DNA from: Flavobacteriales bacterium
GTDB taxonomy: Bacteria; Bacteroidota; Bacteroidia; Flavobacteriales_D; Parvicellaceae
DNA: 64,000 nt
Direction of reading: 5' to 3'
NCBI GenBank assembly: GCA_020635565.1
Contig: JACJZN010000008.1
Coordinates: 1-64,000 of the forward strand
Of the stretch, positions 5,858 to 14,411 are shown piece after piece; the stretch's first letter is position 1, and every line of letters begins with the position of its first letter. Below the pieces are notes generated by a model. That model saw nothing but the letters and a program-made list of their open reading frames with translations, made no database searches and was not told where the DNA came from. The translations under genes and the position numbers were made by a program.

Positions 5858-6694
5858 ATGACAATAGAACAATTCGTAAAGCTCTGTAAAGAAGAGGATA
5901 TAAAAGATGGCGATCACTCAGCATTAGCTTGCATACCAGCTGACGCTGTTGATAAGGCAAAGTTATTGGTAAAAGCGGATGGCGTGATCGCAGGAATAGA
6001 GGTAGCCAAAGCTATTTTTAGAGAGTTTGATGAGAATGTGGAGATCGAACAGATCCTTAAAGATGGAGATCGTGTGAAATATGGAGATATAGCTTTTTAC
6101 GTGGTATCTAATTCAAGAGCACTGCTAAGTGCAGAAAGACTGGTGCTCAACGTGATGCAAAGAATGAGTGCGATTGCTACCAAAACCAGAGAATTTGTGG
6201 ATGCCGTGGGGGATCTAAAAACCAGAGTACTGGACACCAGAAAAACGACTCCGCTCATTCGATTCCTCGAAAAAGAAGCGGTAAAAATAGGCGGTGGAGT
6301 AAATCATAGATTCGGATTGTATGACATGATCATGCTCAAGGATAACCATATTGATTTTGCGGGTGGTGTGAAGGAGGCCATTCAAAAAACAAAACAATAT
6401 CTGGCTGAGAACGATCTCGATTTGAAGATCGAAGTAGAGACCCGTAATCTGGATGAGGTAAAGATCGTTTTAGAGGAAGGAGGAATCCATAGAATTATGT
6501 TGGATAACTACAGTTATGAAGAAATTCGCGAAGCGGTGAAACTGATCGATGGGAGATATGAAACGGAAGCATCTGGAGGGATCAATCTGGATACGGTAAG
6601 AAATTTTGCAGCATGCGGGGTAGATTATGTCTCTGTGGGAGCGCTCACGCATTCGGTTTATAATATGGACCTTAGCCTCAAAGCTGTAAAGTGA
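5858..6694 (+). CDS. nadC: Quinolinate phosphoribosyltransferase (nicotinate-nucleotide pyrophosphorylase)
   Basis: NadC makes nicotinate mononucleotide from quinolinate and PRPP in de novo NAD synthesis. The 278-residue length is normal. The N-terminal alpha/beta sandwich (ADAVDKAKLLVKADGVIAG) is followed by the barrel with the substrate motif LDTRKTTP, then KIGGGVNHR, YDMIMLKDNH, KIEVET, RIMLDN and the phosphate-binding EASGGINLDTV and VSVGALTHS. These contain the expected Arg, His and Lys residues. nadA and nadB are not in the window. The gene overlaps the next by 4 bases (GTGA), so the two are probably cotranscribed. A palindrome lies over its promoter. Confidence 0.96.
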   Translation: MTIEQFVKLCKEEDIKDGDHSALACIPADAVDKAKLLVKADGVIAGIEVAKAIFREFDENVEIEQILKDGDRVKYGDIAFYVVSNSRALLSAERLVLNVMQRMSAIATKTREFVDAVGDLKTRVLDTRKTTPLIRFLEKEAVKIGGGVNHRFGLYDMIMLKDNHIDFAGGVKEAIQKTKQYLAENDLDLKIEVETRNLDEVKIVLEEGGIHRIMLDNYSYEEIREAVKLIDGRYETEASGGINLDTVRNFAACGVDYVSVGALTHSVYNMDLSLKAVK

Positions 6695-7641
6695 TCAAGA
6701 AGATTAAAGCATGGGTCAATGCCTTGCTGAATAGTAAGCTTGTAAGAATCCCTGTGAAGTGGAGTCAACGTATTCCGCTGCCTGGTTTTCACGGAATGTC
6801 TCTTTATGCGGTGTTGAATTTCGTTATTACAACCTTTACAAAATCCAATTACGGTATGCGAAGTTCCGCGATTGCTTTTAAGTTCTTTCTGGCTTTGTTT
6901 CCGGGGTTGATGTTCTTCGTTTCTTTAATTCCATTTATTCCGATCGAGAATTTTCAGACCAATCTGATGGAAGAGATCAAAGTCCTTACACCTGCTAGTA
7001 TCTACATGGTGATTGAACAAACCATCAATGATCTTATCCACAACAAACATCACTGGGTGCTGGGATTGGGAGGTGTGCTTACACTGTTTTATGCCAGCAA
7101 TGGCATAGATGCCATGTTATCTGCTTTTAATACCTCTCATCAAATTGACAAGAGAAGAAACCCCCTTAAACAAAGGTTGATCTCTTTAGGGATATTTGGT
7201 GCATTCAGCGTCTTTATCGTGATCATGCTCGCAGCGATCACATATGGTGAAGTCTTCGTTCAGAGTGTGGAGTACAAAAAGTTGGGATCGTTTATGCAGA
7301 TCTTATTTCAGTTGGGAAAATGGGGAACAATGTTGCTTTCTATGGTTATTGCAGTGGGCACATTGTATAATCTGGGGAATCCGCAGATCACCTCTTATAA
7401 ATGGTTTTCTCCGGGAAGTAGCCTGGCGAGCATTTTAATTGTTCTGGTATCCATAGTGATCAGTTACTTCTTTACCAATTTCAGTCAGTATAATGAATTG
7501 TATGGTTCAATTGGTTCGTTGATGATGATCATGATCTGGTTGAATGCGGTGAGTTATGTGCTCTTGATAGGTTTCGAGCTGCATACCTTAAAGGATTTTC
7601 AGCGTGTAAAACTCGAGGAGGAGAAGTCGATTTCAATTTAG
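6691..7641 (+). CDS. YihY/BrkB-family inner membrane protein
   Basis: A 316-residue polytopic protein of the YihY/virulence factor BrkB family (once mistaken for RNase BN). The family pattern is visible: GMRSSAIAFKFFLALFPGLMFF near residues 52-73, then the fourth and fifth membrane segments (GVLTLFYASNGIDAML, LISLGIFGAFSVFIV) and the C-terminal YNELYGSIGSLMMIMIWL motif. About six membrane segments are expected. The function is unknown. The start is GTG and overlaps the nadC stop by 4 bases, which points to translational coupling. Confidence 0.88.
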   Translation: MIKKIKAWVNALLNSKLVRIPVKWSQRIPLPGFHGMSLYAVLNFVITTFTKSNYGMRSSAIAFKFFLALFPGLMFFVSLIPFIPIENFQTNLMEEIKVLTPASIYMVIEQTINDLIHNKHHWVLGLGGVLTLFYASNGIDAMLSAFNTSHQIDKRRNPLKQRLISLGIFGAFSVFIVIMLAAITYGEVFVQSVEYKKLGSFMQILFQLGKWGTMLLSMVIAVGTLYNLGNPQITSYKWFSPGSSLASILIVLVSIVISYFFTNFSQYNELYGSIGSLMMIMIWLNAVSYVLLIGFELHTLKDFQRVKLEEEKSISI

Positions 7642-7792
7642 GGGCTATTCTGTAGTTTAAAAGAGTTTTTTCGTAGATAAAACGACACAATAAATCGTTG
7701 AGTTGCAATATTCAGAAATTCATATTGGACAAATGTGGCAATTATATAATATCTTTGGCAAGAACTTTGAAAGAAGGAACAAAAATTACAAA

Positions 7793-8554
7793 ATGAAAAC
7801 AATGAAGTTATTATTTCTAGGACTTGCATTCATAATGGGGTCAATGGCTTTCGGACAAACAGAAAGCGAATTGTGGCAATTAGCCGAAAAGTATAAGAAA
7901 GAAGTGGATAATGTGAAGCTTCTTCAGGTCATGAAAAAATTAGTAGATATTGATGGTGAGAATCAGGATTATCTTTCAAACCTAAGTTTTGCTTACAGTA
8001 AAGTAGGAGCTAATCTGGATGATGAGGAATTGAAATTGAAGTATTATGCAAAGGCGAAGGAAGTAGCTGCAAAGTCGAAAGGAATTAAAGCTGGACATGC
8101 TTTTTCTCACTATTCTTATGCGCTTGCTTTGGCTAGAGAAAACGAAAATGCGAAGACCAAGGTGAAGATCGCAAATGCTAAGGAGATCAAAGCTGAATGT
8201 GATAAAGCAATTGAATTGAATCCAAAAGAAGCTGGAGCTTACCATATTTTAGGAAGATGGCACAGAACATTTGCAGGATTCAATAACATGGAGAAGGCAA
8301 TGGTGAATACGGTGTTTGGTGGAATGCCTAAGGGAGGAACTTATGCGGATGCTTTGAAAATGTTTCAAAAGGCCATTGAGTTAGAGCCATGGTATATGCT
8401 TCATGTATACGAATTAGCTGTTACATACCATGAAATGGGTAATGATGAGTATGCTAAGAAGTATGTGGAGAAAGCAATGAAAATGAACAAAGATTATAAG
8501 GACGCTGAACTTTGTTACAAGAGTTGTGAAAAGCTTTTGGCTGAACTGAAATAA
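7793..8554 (+). CDS. Periplasmic or secreted TPR protein, RMD-like
   Basis: A 253-residue protein starting at the ATG at 7793, where a signal peptide begins (MKTMKLLFLGLAFIMGSMAFGQ, cut after AFG-Q). The rest is alpha-helical with tetratricopeptide-like repeats, e.g. around AIELNPKEAGAYHILGRWH and AIELEPWYMLHVYELAV. The spacing and the motif GRWHRTFAGFN resemble bacterial homologues of the eukaryotic RMDN proteins. A frame opening at 7703 gives no sensible N-terminus. A strong terminator follows, so the gene probably ends its transcript here. Confidence 0.75.
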   Translation: MKTMKLLFLGLAFIMGSMAFGQTESELWQLAEKYKKEVDNVKLLQVMKKLVDIDGENQDYLSNLSFAYSKVGANLDDEELKLKYYAKAKEVAAKSKGIKAGHAFSHYSYALALARENENAKTKVKIANAKEIKAECDKAIELNPKEAGAYHILGRWHRTFAGFNNMEKAMVNTVFGGMPKGGTYADALKMFQKAIELEPWYMLHVYELAVTYHEMGNDEYAKKYVEKAMKMNKDYKDAELCYKSCEKLLAELK

Positions 8555-8575
8555 GATAAAATCTTTTACTTTTGA

Positions 8576-8606
8576 CCCAGACCTCCTTCAGGAGTGTCTG
8601 GGTTTT
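8576..8606 (+). terminator. Bulged-stem terminator before rsmE
   Basis: CCCAGAC-CTCC-TTCA-GGAG-T-GTCTGGG followed by TTTTTT. The stem has 7 and 4 bp separated by a single bulged T. The T-run ends directly at the ATG of rsmE (8609). Nearly the same hairpin, with the bulge at the same place, lies before rlmN (56048-56076). Confidence 0.85.
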
Positions 8607-8608
8607 TT

Positions 8609-9310
8609 ATGCATACTTATTTTTTTGAGGGAAATATTGAGAATGAGGTGACCCTATCACCGGAGGAGAGCAATCATGCGGTTAAAGTAATGCGATCCAA
8701 GTCAGGAGATCGGGTAGTGGTGATCAATGGTCAGGGAGTAAAGGCAATTGGAGAGATTTCTGATCCACATCCTAAAAAGTGTAAGGTTTTGATCTTGAAT
8801 AAAGAAACGCAGGAAGCTCATCTAAATAAGATCGTGATCGCCATTTCGCCTACCAAATCCAATGACCGAATTGAGTTTTTTCTGGAGAAGGCCACTGAAA
8901 TTGGATTAGATGGGGTTATACCCTTATTGGCCAAAAATAATGAACGAGATAAGGTCAACCTCGATCGCTGGAAGAAGGTGATCATCTCAGCTGTAAAGCA
9001 ATCTAAGAGATCATGGATGCCTCAGATCTATGATCCTATGAAAATGGAAGAGTTGGTTCGTCACGACTGGAATGGATATGTCAAATTGATCGCCTATTGT
9101 GAGGATCTGCCTGAGAAGAGCATTACAGCCTATTCTTCTGCAAATCAATCCAAATTATTGCTGATCGGACCGGAAGGAGATTTTACTGGAGACGAAGTTC
9201 GACTCTGTGAAGCGAATGATTTCGTCAGAGTAAATCTGGGGGTGAACCGATTGCGGACAGAGACCGCAGGAATTGTGGGTGTAACCTTGTTGAAGAATTG
9301 GGGTTATTAG
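8609..9310 (+). CDS. rsmE: 16S rRNA (uracil-1498-N3)-methyltransferase
   Basis: RsmE methylates N3 of U1498 in the decoding region of 16S rRNA. The 233-residue protein has the N-terminal PUA-like domain (ESNHAVKVMRSKSGDRVVVINGQG) and a C-terminal SPOUT knot with the SAM-binding signature LLIGPEGDFTGDE and the closing VNLGVNRLRTETAGIVG, plus KATEIGLDG in the middle. The ATG at 8609 fits the conserved start HTYFFEGN and touches the T-run of the terminator before it, so a transcript reading through would have to translate out of the hairpin. The next gene starts 4 bases after its stop. Confidence 0.94.
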   Translation: MHTYFFEGNIENEVTLSPEESNHAVKVMRSKSGDRVVVINGQGVKAIGEISDPHPKKCKVLILNKETQEAHLNKIVIAISPTKSNDRIEFFLEKATEIGLDGVIPLLAKNNERDKVNLDRWKKVIISAVKQSKRSWMPQIYDPMKMEELVRHDWNGYVKLIAYCEDLPEKSITAYSSANQSKLLLIGPEGDFTGDEVRLCEANDFVRVNLGVNRLRTETAGIVGVTLLKNWGY

Positions 9311-9314
9311 CATT

Positions 9315-9848
9315 GTGAGAACTTCTCTGTTATTTCTTTTCTTTCTAACCTGCTATTGCGCTGTAGGGCAGTTGCCAGTTAAGCCTGGTGTCTTAGATGG
9401 GATATATATTCAAGAGCATATACCCTCCAAAAGTCATCCGACTCAACGTCCAGTCAGCATTGAGGTGGTTGGAGATACGGCTTTAGATTTTCAAAGTAAG
9501 GAGATAACAACCGATAGTTTGACATTGGTTTATACGCACAGTTCTTATGGTATGGTATTGAAGAAACTGGATACGGTTATAAATGTCAACGATGAAATTG
9601 TGGAACAGCTGATCGAGGAAAATAAATTCTTCCATAAATACAAATATCGTTATATACCTGTACTAGCCAGCTTTACGGATAAGATTGAACTTTTTGAGAA
9701 AGGGATACTCGTCTTCAGTATTACGTACTTCAATTTTGTCAATGAAGCATATTGTAATGGCGGCTCAGTGCTATTTGATGAACTTGTGCTCAAAATGTTT
9801 GAGCTACGAACGGTCGCACCAGAATTGAAGGAGTTTAATACTGATTGA
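9315..9848 (+). CDS. Secreted protein of unknown function
   Basis: A 177-residue protein with a signal peptide (MRTSLLFLFFLTCYCAVGQ) and a beta-rich remainder; no domain is recognised. The start is GTG at 9315, 4 bases after the rsmE stop, so it is probably translated from the same message. It ends in a convergent overlap of 14 bases with the CoA-binding protein gene. The residues IELFEKGILVFSITYFN could be a strand pair of a lipocalin-like fold, but this is only an impression. Confidence 0.7.
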   Translation: MRTSLLFLFFLTCYCAVGQLPVKPGVLDGIYIQEHIPSKSHPTQRPVSIEVVGDTALDFQSKEITTDSLTLVYTHSSYGMVLKKLDTVINVNDEIVEQLIEENKFFHKYKYRYIPVLASFTDKIELFEKGILVFSITYFNFVNEAYCNGGSVLFDELVLKMFELRTVAPELKEFNTD

Positions 9849-10203
9849 TGTTCAACAAAACCAGTGTACAAGCGTTCTCATATTCAATGCCGTTTTCTTG
9901 CAGTAGCTGACTAAATTTATAGTTCTCCGTACCTGGATTGAAGATCACTCTCCTTGGTTTAAGTTGGATGATCGGGTCGTAGTATTGTTCCTGTAGCGTG
10001 GGATTAATATACATGGTTACGGTATCCACCTCTTCTTTCCAGTTTTCATTCCAGTCATTATGGATCGTTCTTCCAATAACATCACCTCTTTTTACACCAA
10101 AAGGGATAAAGTCATACCCATTATATTGCAACGAAAATGCAGCTTTATAGCTATACCTGTCAGGGTTGTTGCTAGCACCAATTATTAAGGTTTTATCTTT
10201 CAT
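9835..10203 (-). CDS. CoA-binding protein, YccU family
   Basis: A 122-residue protein made of a single Rossmann domain of the CoA-binding family. It starts with the nucleotide-binding motif LIIGASNNPDRYSYKA and has the typical later elements YNGYDFIPFGVKRGDVIG, DTVTMYINP, PRRVIFNPGTEN and the ending ENACTLVLL. The YccU family binds CoA in vitro for some members, but the cellular role is not known. It stands alone between two convergent or divergent neighbours; its stop lies within the 3' end of the secreted protein gene. Confidence 0.85.
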   Translation of the reverse strand: MKDKTLIIGASNNPDRYSYKAAFSLQYNGYDFIPFGVKRGDVIGRTIHNDWNENWKEEVDTVTMYINPTLQEQYYDPIIQLKPRRVIFNPGTENYKFSQLLQENGIEYENACTLVLLNINQY

Positions 10204-10291
10204 TATTTCAATTCATCCAATGCGAGTAAAGTTATTTAAAAAGAACTGACAATAACGTGATCCTGATCACATAAAATTACCCAGCAAAAAA

Positions 10292-11368
10292 CTATACCGC
10301 TTCATACAACTTCATCTGCATCTCCTTTCCAGCAGCTACCCACAGCATGATAGAGGCGAGAATGCTAACAATAGCATAGCTTAAAAAGAAATAGAAACCG
10401 AGAAGTACACCACTTTCCGTTTCGATCTGACCCATGTGCATGGAGTGGAAAGAAAAATAAGCAACAAAGACACCTGTCACAAAGACATCAGCCATACTCC
10501 ATTTTCCTATTAGGGTTAGAATGACTGTAATTGTCCGATTCTTTCTGGCTTTCTCCCAATAGAGCAAGAGCATGGTGAAGAATAATTTGAACAACGGAAT
10601 GATCACTGAGAAAGCAAGGATCACATTAGCAATGGCATTGTTATTATCCTTGTAGAGAAGTTTGATGATCGAATCCACCGATTTACTTTGGAAGTAGTAA
10701 TAGGTTCTACCTTCAAATTTTACGGAATAGTCATACTGATACCCATTAACTAAAAAACTCAATGGATTATATTCTGGTAAATCAAGATCGTAATCTAAAT
10801 AGGTATTTGACAGTTCTTCCAGCCATCCTACTCCTTCGTTGAGTTGCTCATCTGCCCAGGCAGCTGCTTCATCAAATTTGATCACAATGGGAATCTCCAG
10901 ATCTTCATCATACGCATGAATCTGAAGCAATGGAGCAAAAATCCCGATGTAAAGAAAAACCAGGCTCATGCTCGTGAAACTTGCTCCAATGGCATGAAAC
11001 AATTTTTTTGCACCTGCATATAGAAGGATGGTTAGTAGCAGAAGTGATAATGCACTATACCAGATCCAGCGGGATCGCTCTAATGCAAGTTCGTAGCTTT
11101 CGTTCGCAGCTTTTAACTTAACTTCTGATGTCTTCTCTTTTTCCAGCCATACAGTATCTTCAATACTTGTAATGATCTTACCTGAGATCAATAATACCCA
11201 CTCATCTTCATTCAGAAGTCGATCTTTGAAACCCAATACCTGCACGTGTTCATGCATCAGCGTGTCATACTCCTGTCCCTTTGAGATAACGTCCCTAGCA
11301 AGTATAAAACTTGCCCCGAGAAATATAACGTTGAGCAGTGCGGCAATCCAAAGTTTATCCAGTTTCAT
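10292..11368 (-). CDS. PqiA-like inner membrane protein
   Basis: A 358-residue protein with a signal-anchor at the N-terminus and about five further membrane segments. The C-terminal half carries the PqiA signature: IIPLFKLFFTMLLLYWEKARK, then GKWSMADVFVTGVFVAYFSFHSM and a last hydrophobic hairpin. PqiA works with MCE-type proteins in lipid transport across the envelope in E. coli; no pqiB-like gene is next to it here. Residues 40-100 and 160-230 form soluble loops outside the usual PqiA plan, so this is a divergent, Bacteroidota-type member. Confidence 0.8.
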   Translation of the reverse strand: MKLDKLWIAALLNVIFLGASFILARDVISKGQEYDTLMHEHVQVLGFKDRLLNEDEWVLLISGKIITSIEDTVWLEKEKTSEVKLKAANESYELALERSRWIWYSALSLLLLTILLYAGAKKLFHAIGASFTSMSLVFLYIGIFAPLLQIHAYDEDLEIPIVIKFDEAAAWADEQLNEGVGWLEELSNTYLDYDLDLPEYNPLSFLVNGYQYDYSVKFEGRTYYYFQSKSVDSIIKLLYKDNNNAIANVILAFSVIIPLFKLFFTMLLLYWEKARKNRTITVILTLIGKWSMADVFVTGVFVAYFSFHSMHMGQIETESGVLLGFYFFLSYAIVSILASIMLWVAAGKEMQMKLYEAV

Positions 11369-11478
11369 AGCAACAATTTATGAAAAAATCACATTGCTCC
11401 TTTTGGGTTAACAATAATTGGCAAATATTTAAGTCTGGACTTGAAAAAAATATACCCTAGCAGGTGGGATAAAATGTT

Positions 11479-11492
11479 TACTTTTGCGCAAA
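11479..11492 (+). promoter_or_regulatory. -7 element and TTTGCGCAAA palindrome before gcdH
   Basis: TACTTTTG (11479-11486) fits TAnnTTTG and lies 22 bases before the ATG. It overlaps the perfect palindrome TTTGCGCAAA (11483-11492), which also occurs in the rnpB promoter region (42348-42357). A clear -33 TTG at normal spacing is not obvious. Confidence 0.45.
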
Positions 11493-11508
11493 CTTTTATA
11501 GCAAAACT

Positions 11509-12687
11509 ATGAGTACGGATAGATACGAAGCACACGACTATTACCTAATGGATGAACTATTAACGGACGAGCACAAGCTAATCAGAGATACGGCAAGAGC
11601 TTGGGTTAAAAAAGAAGTGAGTCCAATCATCGAAGATTATTATGAAAGAGCTGAATTCCCAAGTCAAATTGTTCCTGGATTAGGAGAGATTGGAGGATTT
11701 GGACCATATATCCCTGAGCAATATGGAGGAGCTGGATTAGATCAGATCAGTTATGGATTGATCATGCAAGAATTGGAAAGATGTGATTCAGGATTACGTT
11801 CTACCAGTTCTGTACAAAGTTCATTGGTAATGTATCCGATCTGGAAATTTGGTAACGAAGAACAGAGAATGAAGTACTTGCCAAAGTTAGCTACAGGAGA
11901 GTATATTGGTTGTTTTGGTTTGACAGAGCCTGATCATGGGAGTAATCCAGGAGGAATGATCACGAATATCAAAGACATGGGAGATCATTATTTGCTAAAC
12001 GGAGCAAAAATGTGGATCTCTAATGCGCCATTTGCTCAAGTTGCAGTAGTTTGGGCAAAAGACGAGACAGGAAGAATCAAAGGGCTAATTGTAGAAAGAG
12101 GAATGGAAGGTTTCGAAACGCCAACTATGCATGGTAAGCATTCTTTGAGAGCATCTGCTACTGGTGAGTTGATCTTTAACAACGTAAAGGTGCCAAAAGA
12201 AAATCTTCTTCCAAATAAAGATGGATTAGGAGCTCCTTTACAATGTCTGGATAGTGCACGTTATGGAATTGCATGGGGCGCTATTGGTGCTGCTTTGGAT
12301 TGCTATGATTCTGCATTAAGATATTCAAAGGAGAGAATCCAGTTTGACAGACCTATTGCAAGTTTCCAATTGGTACAGAAGAAATTGGCAGAAATGATCA
12401 CGGAGATCACAAAAGCACAATTGTTGACCTTTAGATTAGGACAACTAAGAAATGAGGGTAGAGCAACTTCAGCGCAGATCTCTATGGCTAAGAGAAACAA
12501 TGTAGATATGGCATTGAAGATCGCTAGAGAAGCAAGACAGATCCATGGTGCAATGGGGATCTCAAATGAATATTCTATTATGAGACACATGGCTAACCTG
12601 GAGTCAGTTGTGACTTACGAAGGAACGCATGATATCCATTTGTTGATCACTGGATTAGATGTTACAGGAATCTCAGCTTTCAAGTAA
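11509..12687 (+). CDS. gcdH: Glutaryl-CoA dehydrogenase
   Basis: An acyl-CoA dehydrogenase of 392 residues that best fits glutaryl-CoA dehydrogenase, which oxidises and decarboxylates glutaryl-CoA to crotonyl-CoA in lysine and tryptophan breakdown. The catalytic base is E371 in VVTYEGTHDIH. The glutarate-binding arginine of the family is present as R97 in DSGLRSTSSVQSSL. FAD motifs CFGLTEPDHGSNPG and MWISNAP are intact, and the end LDVTGISAFK is characteristic. No signal or fusion is seen. It has its own promoter and is followed by a terminator. Confidence 0.93.
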   Translation: MSTDRYEAHDYYLMDELLTDEHKLIRDTARAWVKKEVSPIIEDYYERAEFPSQIVPGLGEIGGFGPYIPEQYGGAGLDQISYGLIMQELERCDSGLRSTSSVQSSLVMYPIWKFGNEEQRMKYLPKLATGEYIGCFGLTEPDHGSNPGGMITNIKDMGDHYLLNGAKMWISNAPFAQVAVVWAKDETGRIKGLIVERGMEGFETPTMHGKHSLRASATGELIFNNVKVPKENLLPNKDGLGAPLQCLDSARYGIAWGAIGAALDCYDSALRYSKERIQFDRPIASFQLVQKKLAEMITEITKAQLLTFRLGQLRNEGRATSAQISMAKRNNVDMALKIAREARQIHGAMGISNEYSIMRHMANLESVVTYEGTHDIHLLITGLDVTGISAFK

Positions 12688-12706
12688 TTGAAACTATACT
12701 ATTGTG

Positions 12707-12740
12707 AAGGGTGGTTCATTTTTATGTCCCACCCTTTTTT
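12707..12740 (+). terminator. Terminator after gcdH
   Basis: AAGGGTGG (12707-12714) pairs with CCACCCTT (12729-12736) around a 14-base loop, followed by a T6 run (12735-12740). Confidence 0.75.
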
Positions 12741-12770
12741 GTATCTTTATACGAAATCAATTCTGAAATT

Positions 12771-13226
12771 ATGAGAGTGGAAGCAAAATCAGTGGAAGAG
12801 TATTTAGACAATCTACCGGAGGATCGAAAGCCCTTTATGAACAAGTTGAGAGAGGTGATCAGAAAGAATATTCCTGAAGGATTTAATGAGGAATTATCTT
12901 ATGGAATGTTGGGATACGTTGTTCCACATTCGCTCTATCCAGCTGGTTATCATTGTACACCTCAATTACCTTTACCTTTTTTAAGCATCGCCTCTCAAAA
13001 GAACTTTATAGCGTTCTATCATATGGGGATTTATGCGAATAAGGATCTATACGACTGGTTTGTTGGCGAGTACTACAAACACTCAAAGTATAAATTGGAC
13101 ATGGGCAAGAGTTGTATTCGATTCAAAAAAATGGATGATATTCCTTTTGATCTTCTCGGAGAACTTGTCCGCAAGATGACACCTAAGGACTGGATTGAAC
13201 TTTATGAAAAAAATCTAAAGCGTTAA
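12771..13226 (+). CDS. DUF1801-domain protein
   Basis: A 151-residue protein with the DUF1801 (YdhG/YjbR-like) fold. Typical elements are EYLDNLPEDRKPFMNKLREVI at the start, then EELSYGMLGY, FLSIASQKNFIAFYHMG, and GKSCIRFKKMDDIP towards the end. The function is not established. The ATG at 12771 is used; the frame is open upstream, but that part overlaps the gcdH terminator. No signal peptide is present, so it is cytoplasmic. Confidence 0.85.
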   Translation: MRVEAKSVEEYLDNLPEDRKPFMNKLREVIRKNIPEGFNEELSYGMLGYVVPHSLYPAGYHCTPQLPLPFLSIASQKNFIAFYHMGIYANKDLYDWFVGEYYKHSKYKLDMGKSCIRFKKMDDIPFDLLGELVRKMTPKDWIELYEKNLKR

Positions 13227-13271
13227 TCGTATCCTTTTGCATGGAATTTGCGTTATGGTGTCCAACTCACC

Positions 13272-14336
13272 ATGAAAAGAATACTGTTTTTTATTTTAGT
13301 TGTTTCCGTCTTTAATTCCTGGTCTCAGGAGTTGATACGAAATGGAAGTTTTGAGGTTTTAGACACTTGTCCGAATACTTTGGGACAGTTTCATCCTTAT
13401 GGCTGGTTTGGTACGCATGGTTCTAGAACATCGCCAGATCTGTTTAGTACCTGTGCTAAGGAGGATGCATATTCAAATCCAAAAAGTTATATCATCAATG
13501 TAAGAGCTTATAACGGGGAGAATTTTGTTGGGATCGTGGGGTATAATCCGCATAATCACTATCGGGAATATGTTTCCACTAAGCTTCAGAAACCGTTGGT
13601 AAAAGATGAGGTGTATACCTTCTCAATTTCTGTTTCTCAACCCAAGATGGCTTTATACTATATCAATGAATTAGGAGCTGTTTTTACCACGGACAGTGCG
13701 AAACCTGAAAAGCTACCTATGGAATTGATCATGAAGCCACATTTGGTTATTAAGGATGGAGATTGGCTAAAGCTGAATGATGTATGGGATAGAATAAACT
13801 TAGAATATAAAGCGAAAGGTGGAGAGCAGTATTTGCATCTTGGATGTTTTCTAAGTGATGAGCAATTGGTTTATAGAAAGTATCAGGATAGAATTGCGTT
13901 CAGCAAGGAAACGGGCTATAAAGATGCTTATTACATTTTTGATGATGTCTCACTTCAGAAAATGCAAAAAACACTTTCTGAAGAACAAAAGCCGACTAAA
14001 ACATTTGTATTTAATAATATCAACTTCAATACAGGAGACTTTAGTAGTAGTGAAAAGGAATTTGATCAATTTGAAGAGTTGATTAATTATCTAAAGGATA
14101 ATCCTACAACAGAAGTTTTGATAGAGGGACATAGTGATGATGTGGGTGAGACAGATGATAATCAGGAGTTGTCAGAAGAACGAGCACTTTTTGTAAAGTC
14201 CTTTTTTGAATATAATAAGGTATCCAATAAAATAAACACCGTAGGGTATGGTGAAGAAAAGCCCATGGTAGCCAATGATTCTAATGAAAACAGGGCTAAA
14301 AACCGGAGGGTGGTCATTCATCTTTTTGAAAAATAG
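13272..14336 (+). CDS. OmpA-family outer membrane protein
   Basis: A 354-residue protein with a signal peptide (MKRILFFILVVSVFNSWS-Q). Residues about 20-215 form a domain starting LIRNGSFEVLDTCP, a beta-sandwich type common in exported Bacteroidota proteins. The last 110 residues are an OmpA C-terminal peptidoglycan-binding domain: FNNINFNTGDFSSSEKEF, LIEGHSDDVGETDDNQELSEERA and GEEKPMVANDSNENRAKNRRV, with the conserved Asp and Arg that hold diaminopimelate. It probably ties the outer membrane to the cell wall. Confidence 0.9.
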   Translation: MKRILFFILVVSVFNSWSQELIRNGSFEVLDTCPNTLGQFHPYGWFGTHGSRTSPDLFSTCAKEDAYSNPKSYIINVRAYNGENFVGIVGYNPHNHYREYVSTKLQKPLVKDEVYTFSISVSQPKMALYYINELGAVFTTDSAKPEKLPMELIMKPHLVIKDGDWLKLNDVWDRINLEYKAKGGEQYLHLGCFLSDEQLVYRKYQDRIAFSKETGYKDAYYIFDDVSLQKMQKTLSEEQKPTKTFVFNNINFNTGDFSSSEKEFDQFEELINYLKDNPTTEVLIEGHSDDVGETDDNQELSEERALFVKSFFEYNKVSNKINTVGYGEEKPMVANDSNENRAKNRRVVIHLFEK

Positions 14337-14411
14337 AAAGTTTTTAACAATTTTCGTAACCATTGTTAATAACCTTGCGTAACAGACCTCGCAAACAACA
14401 AAAACAAAACA

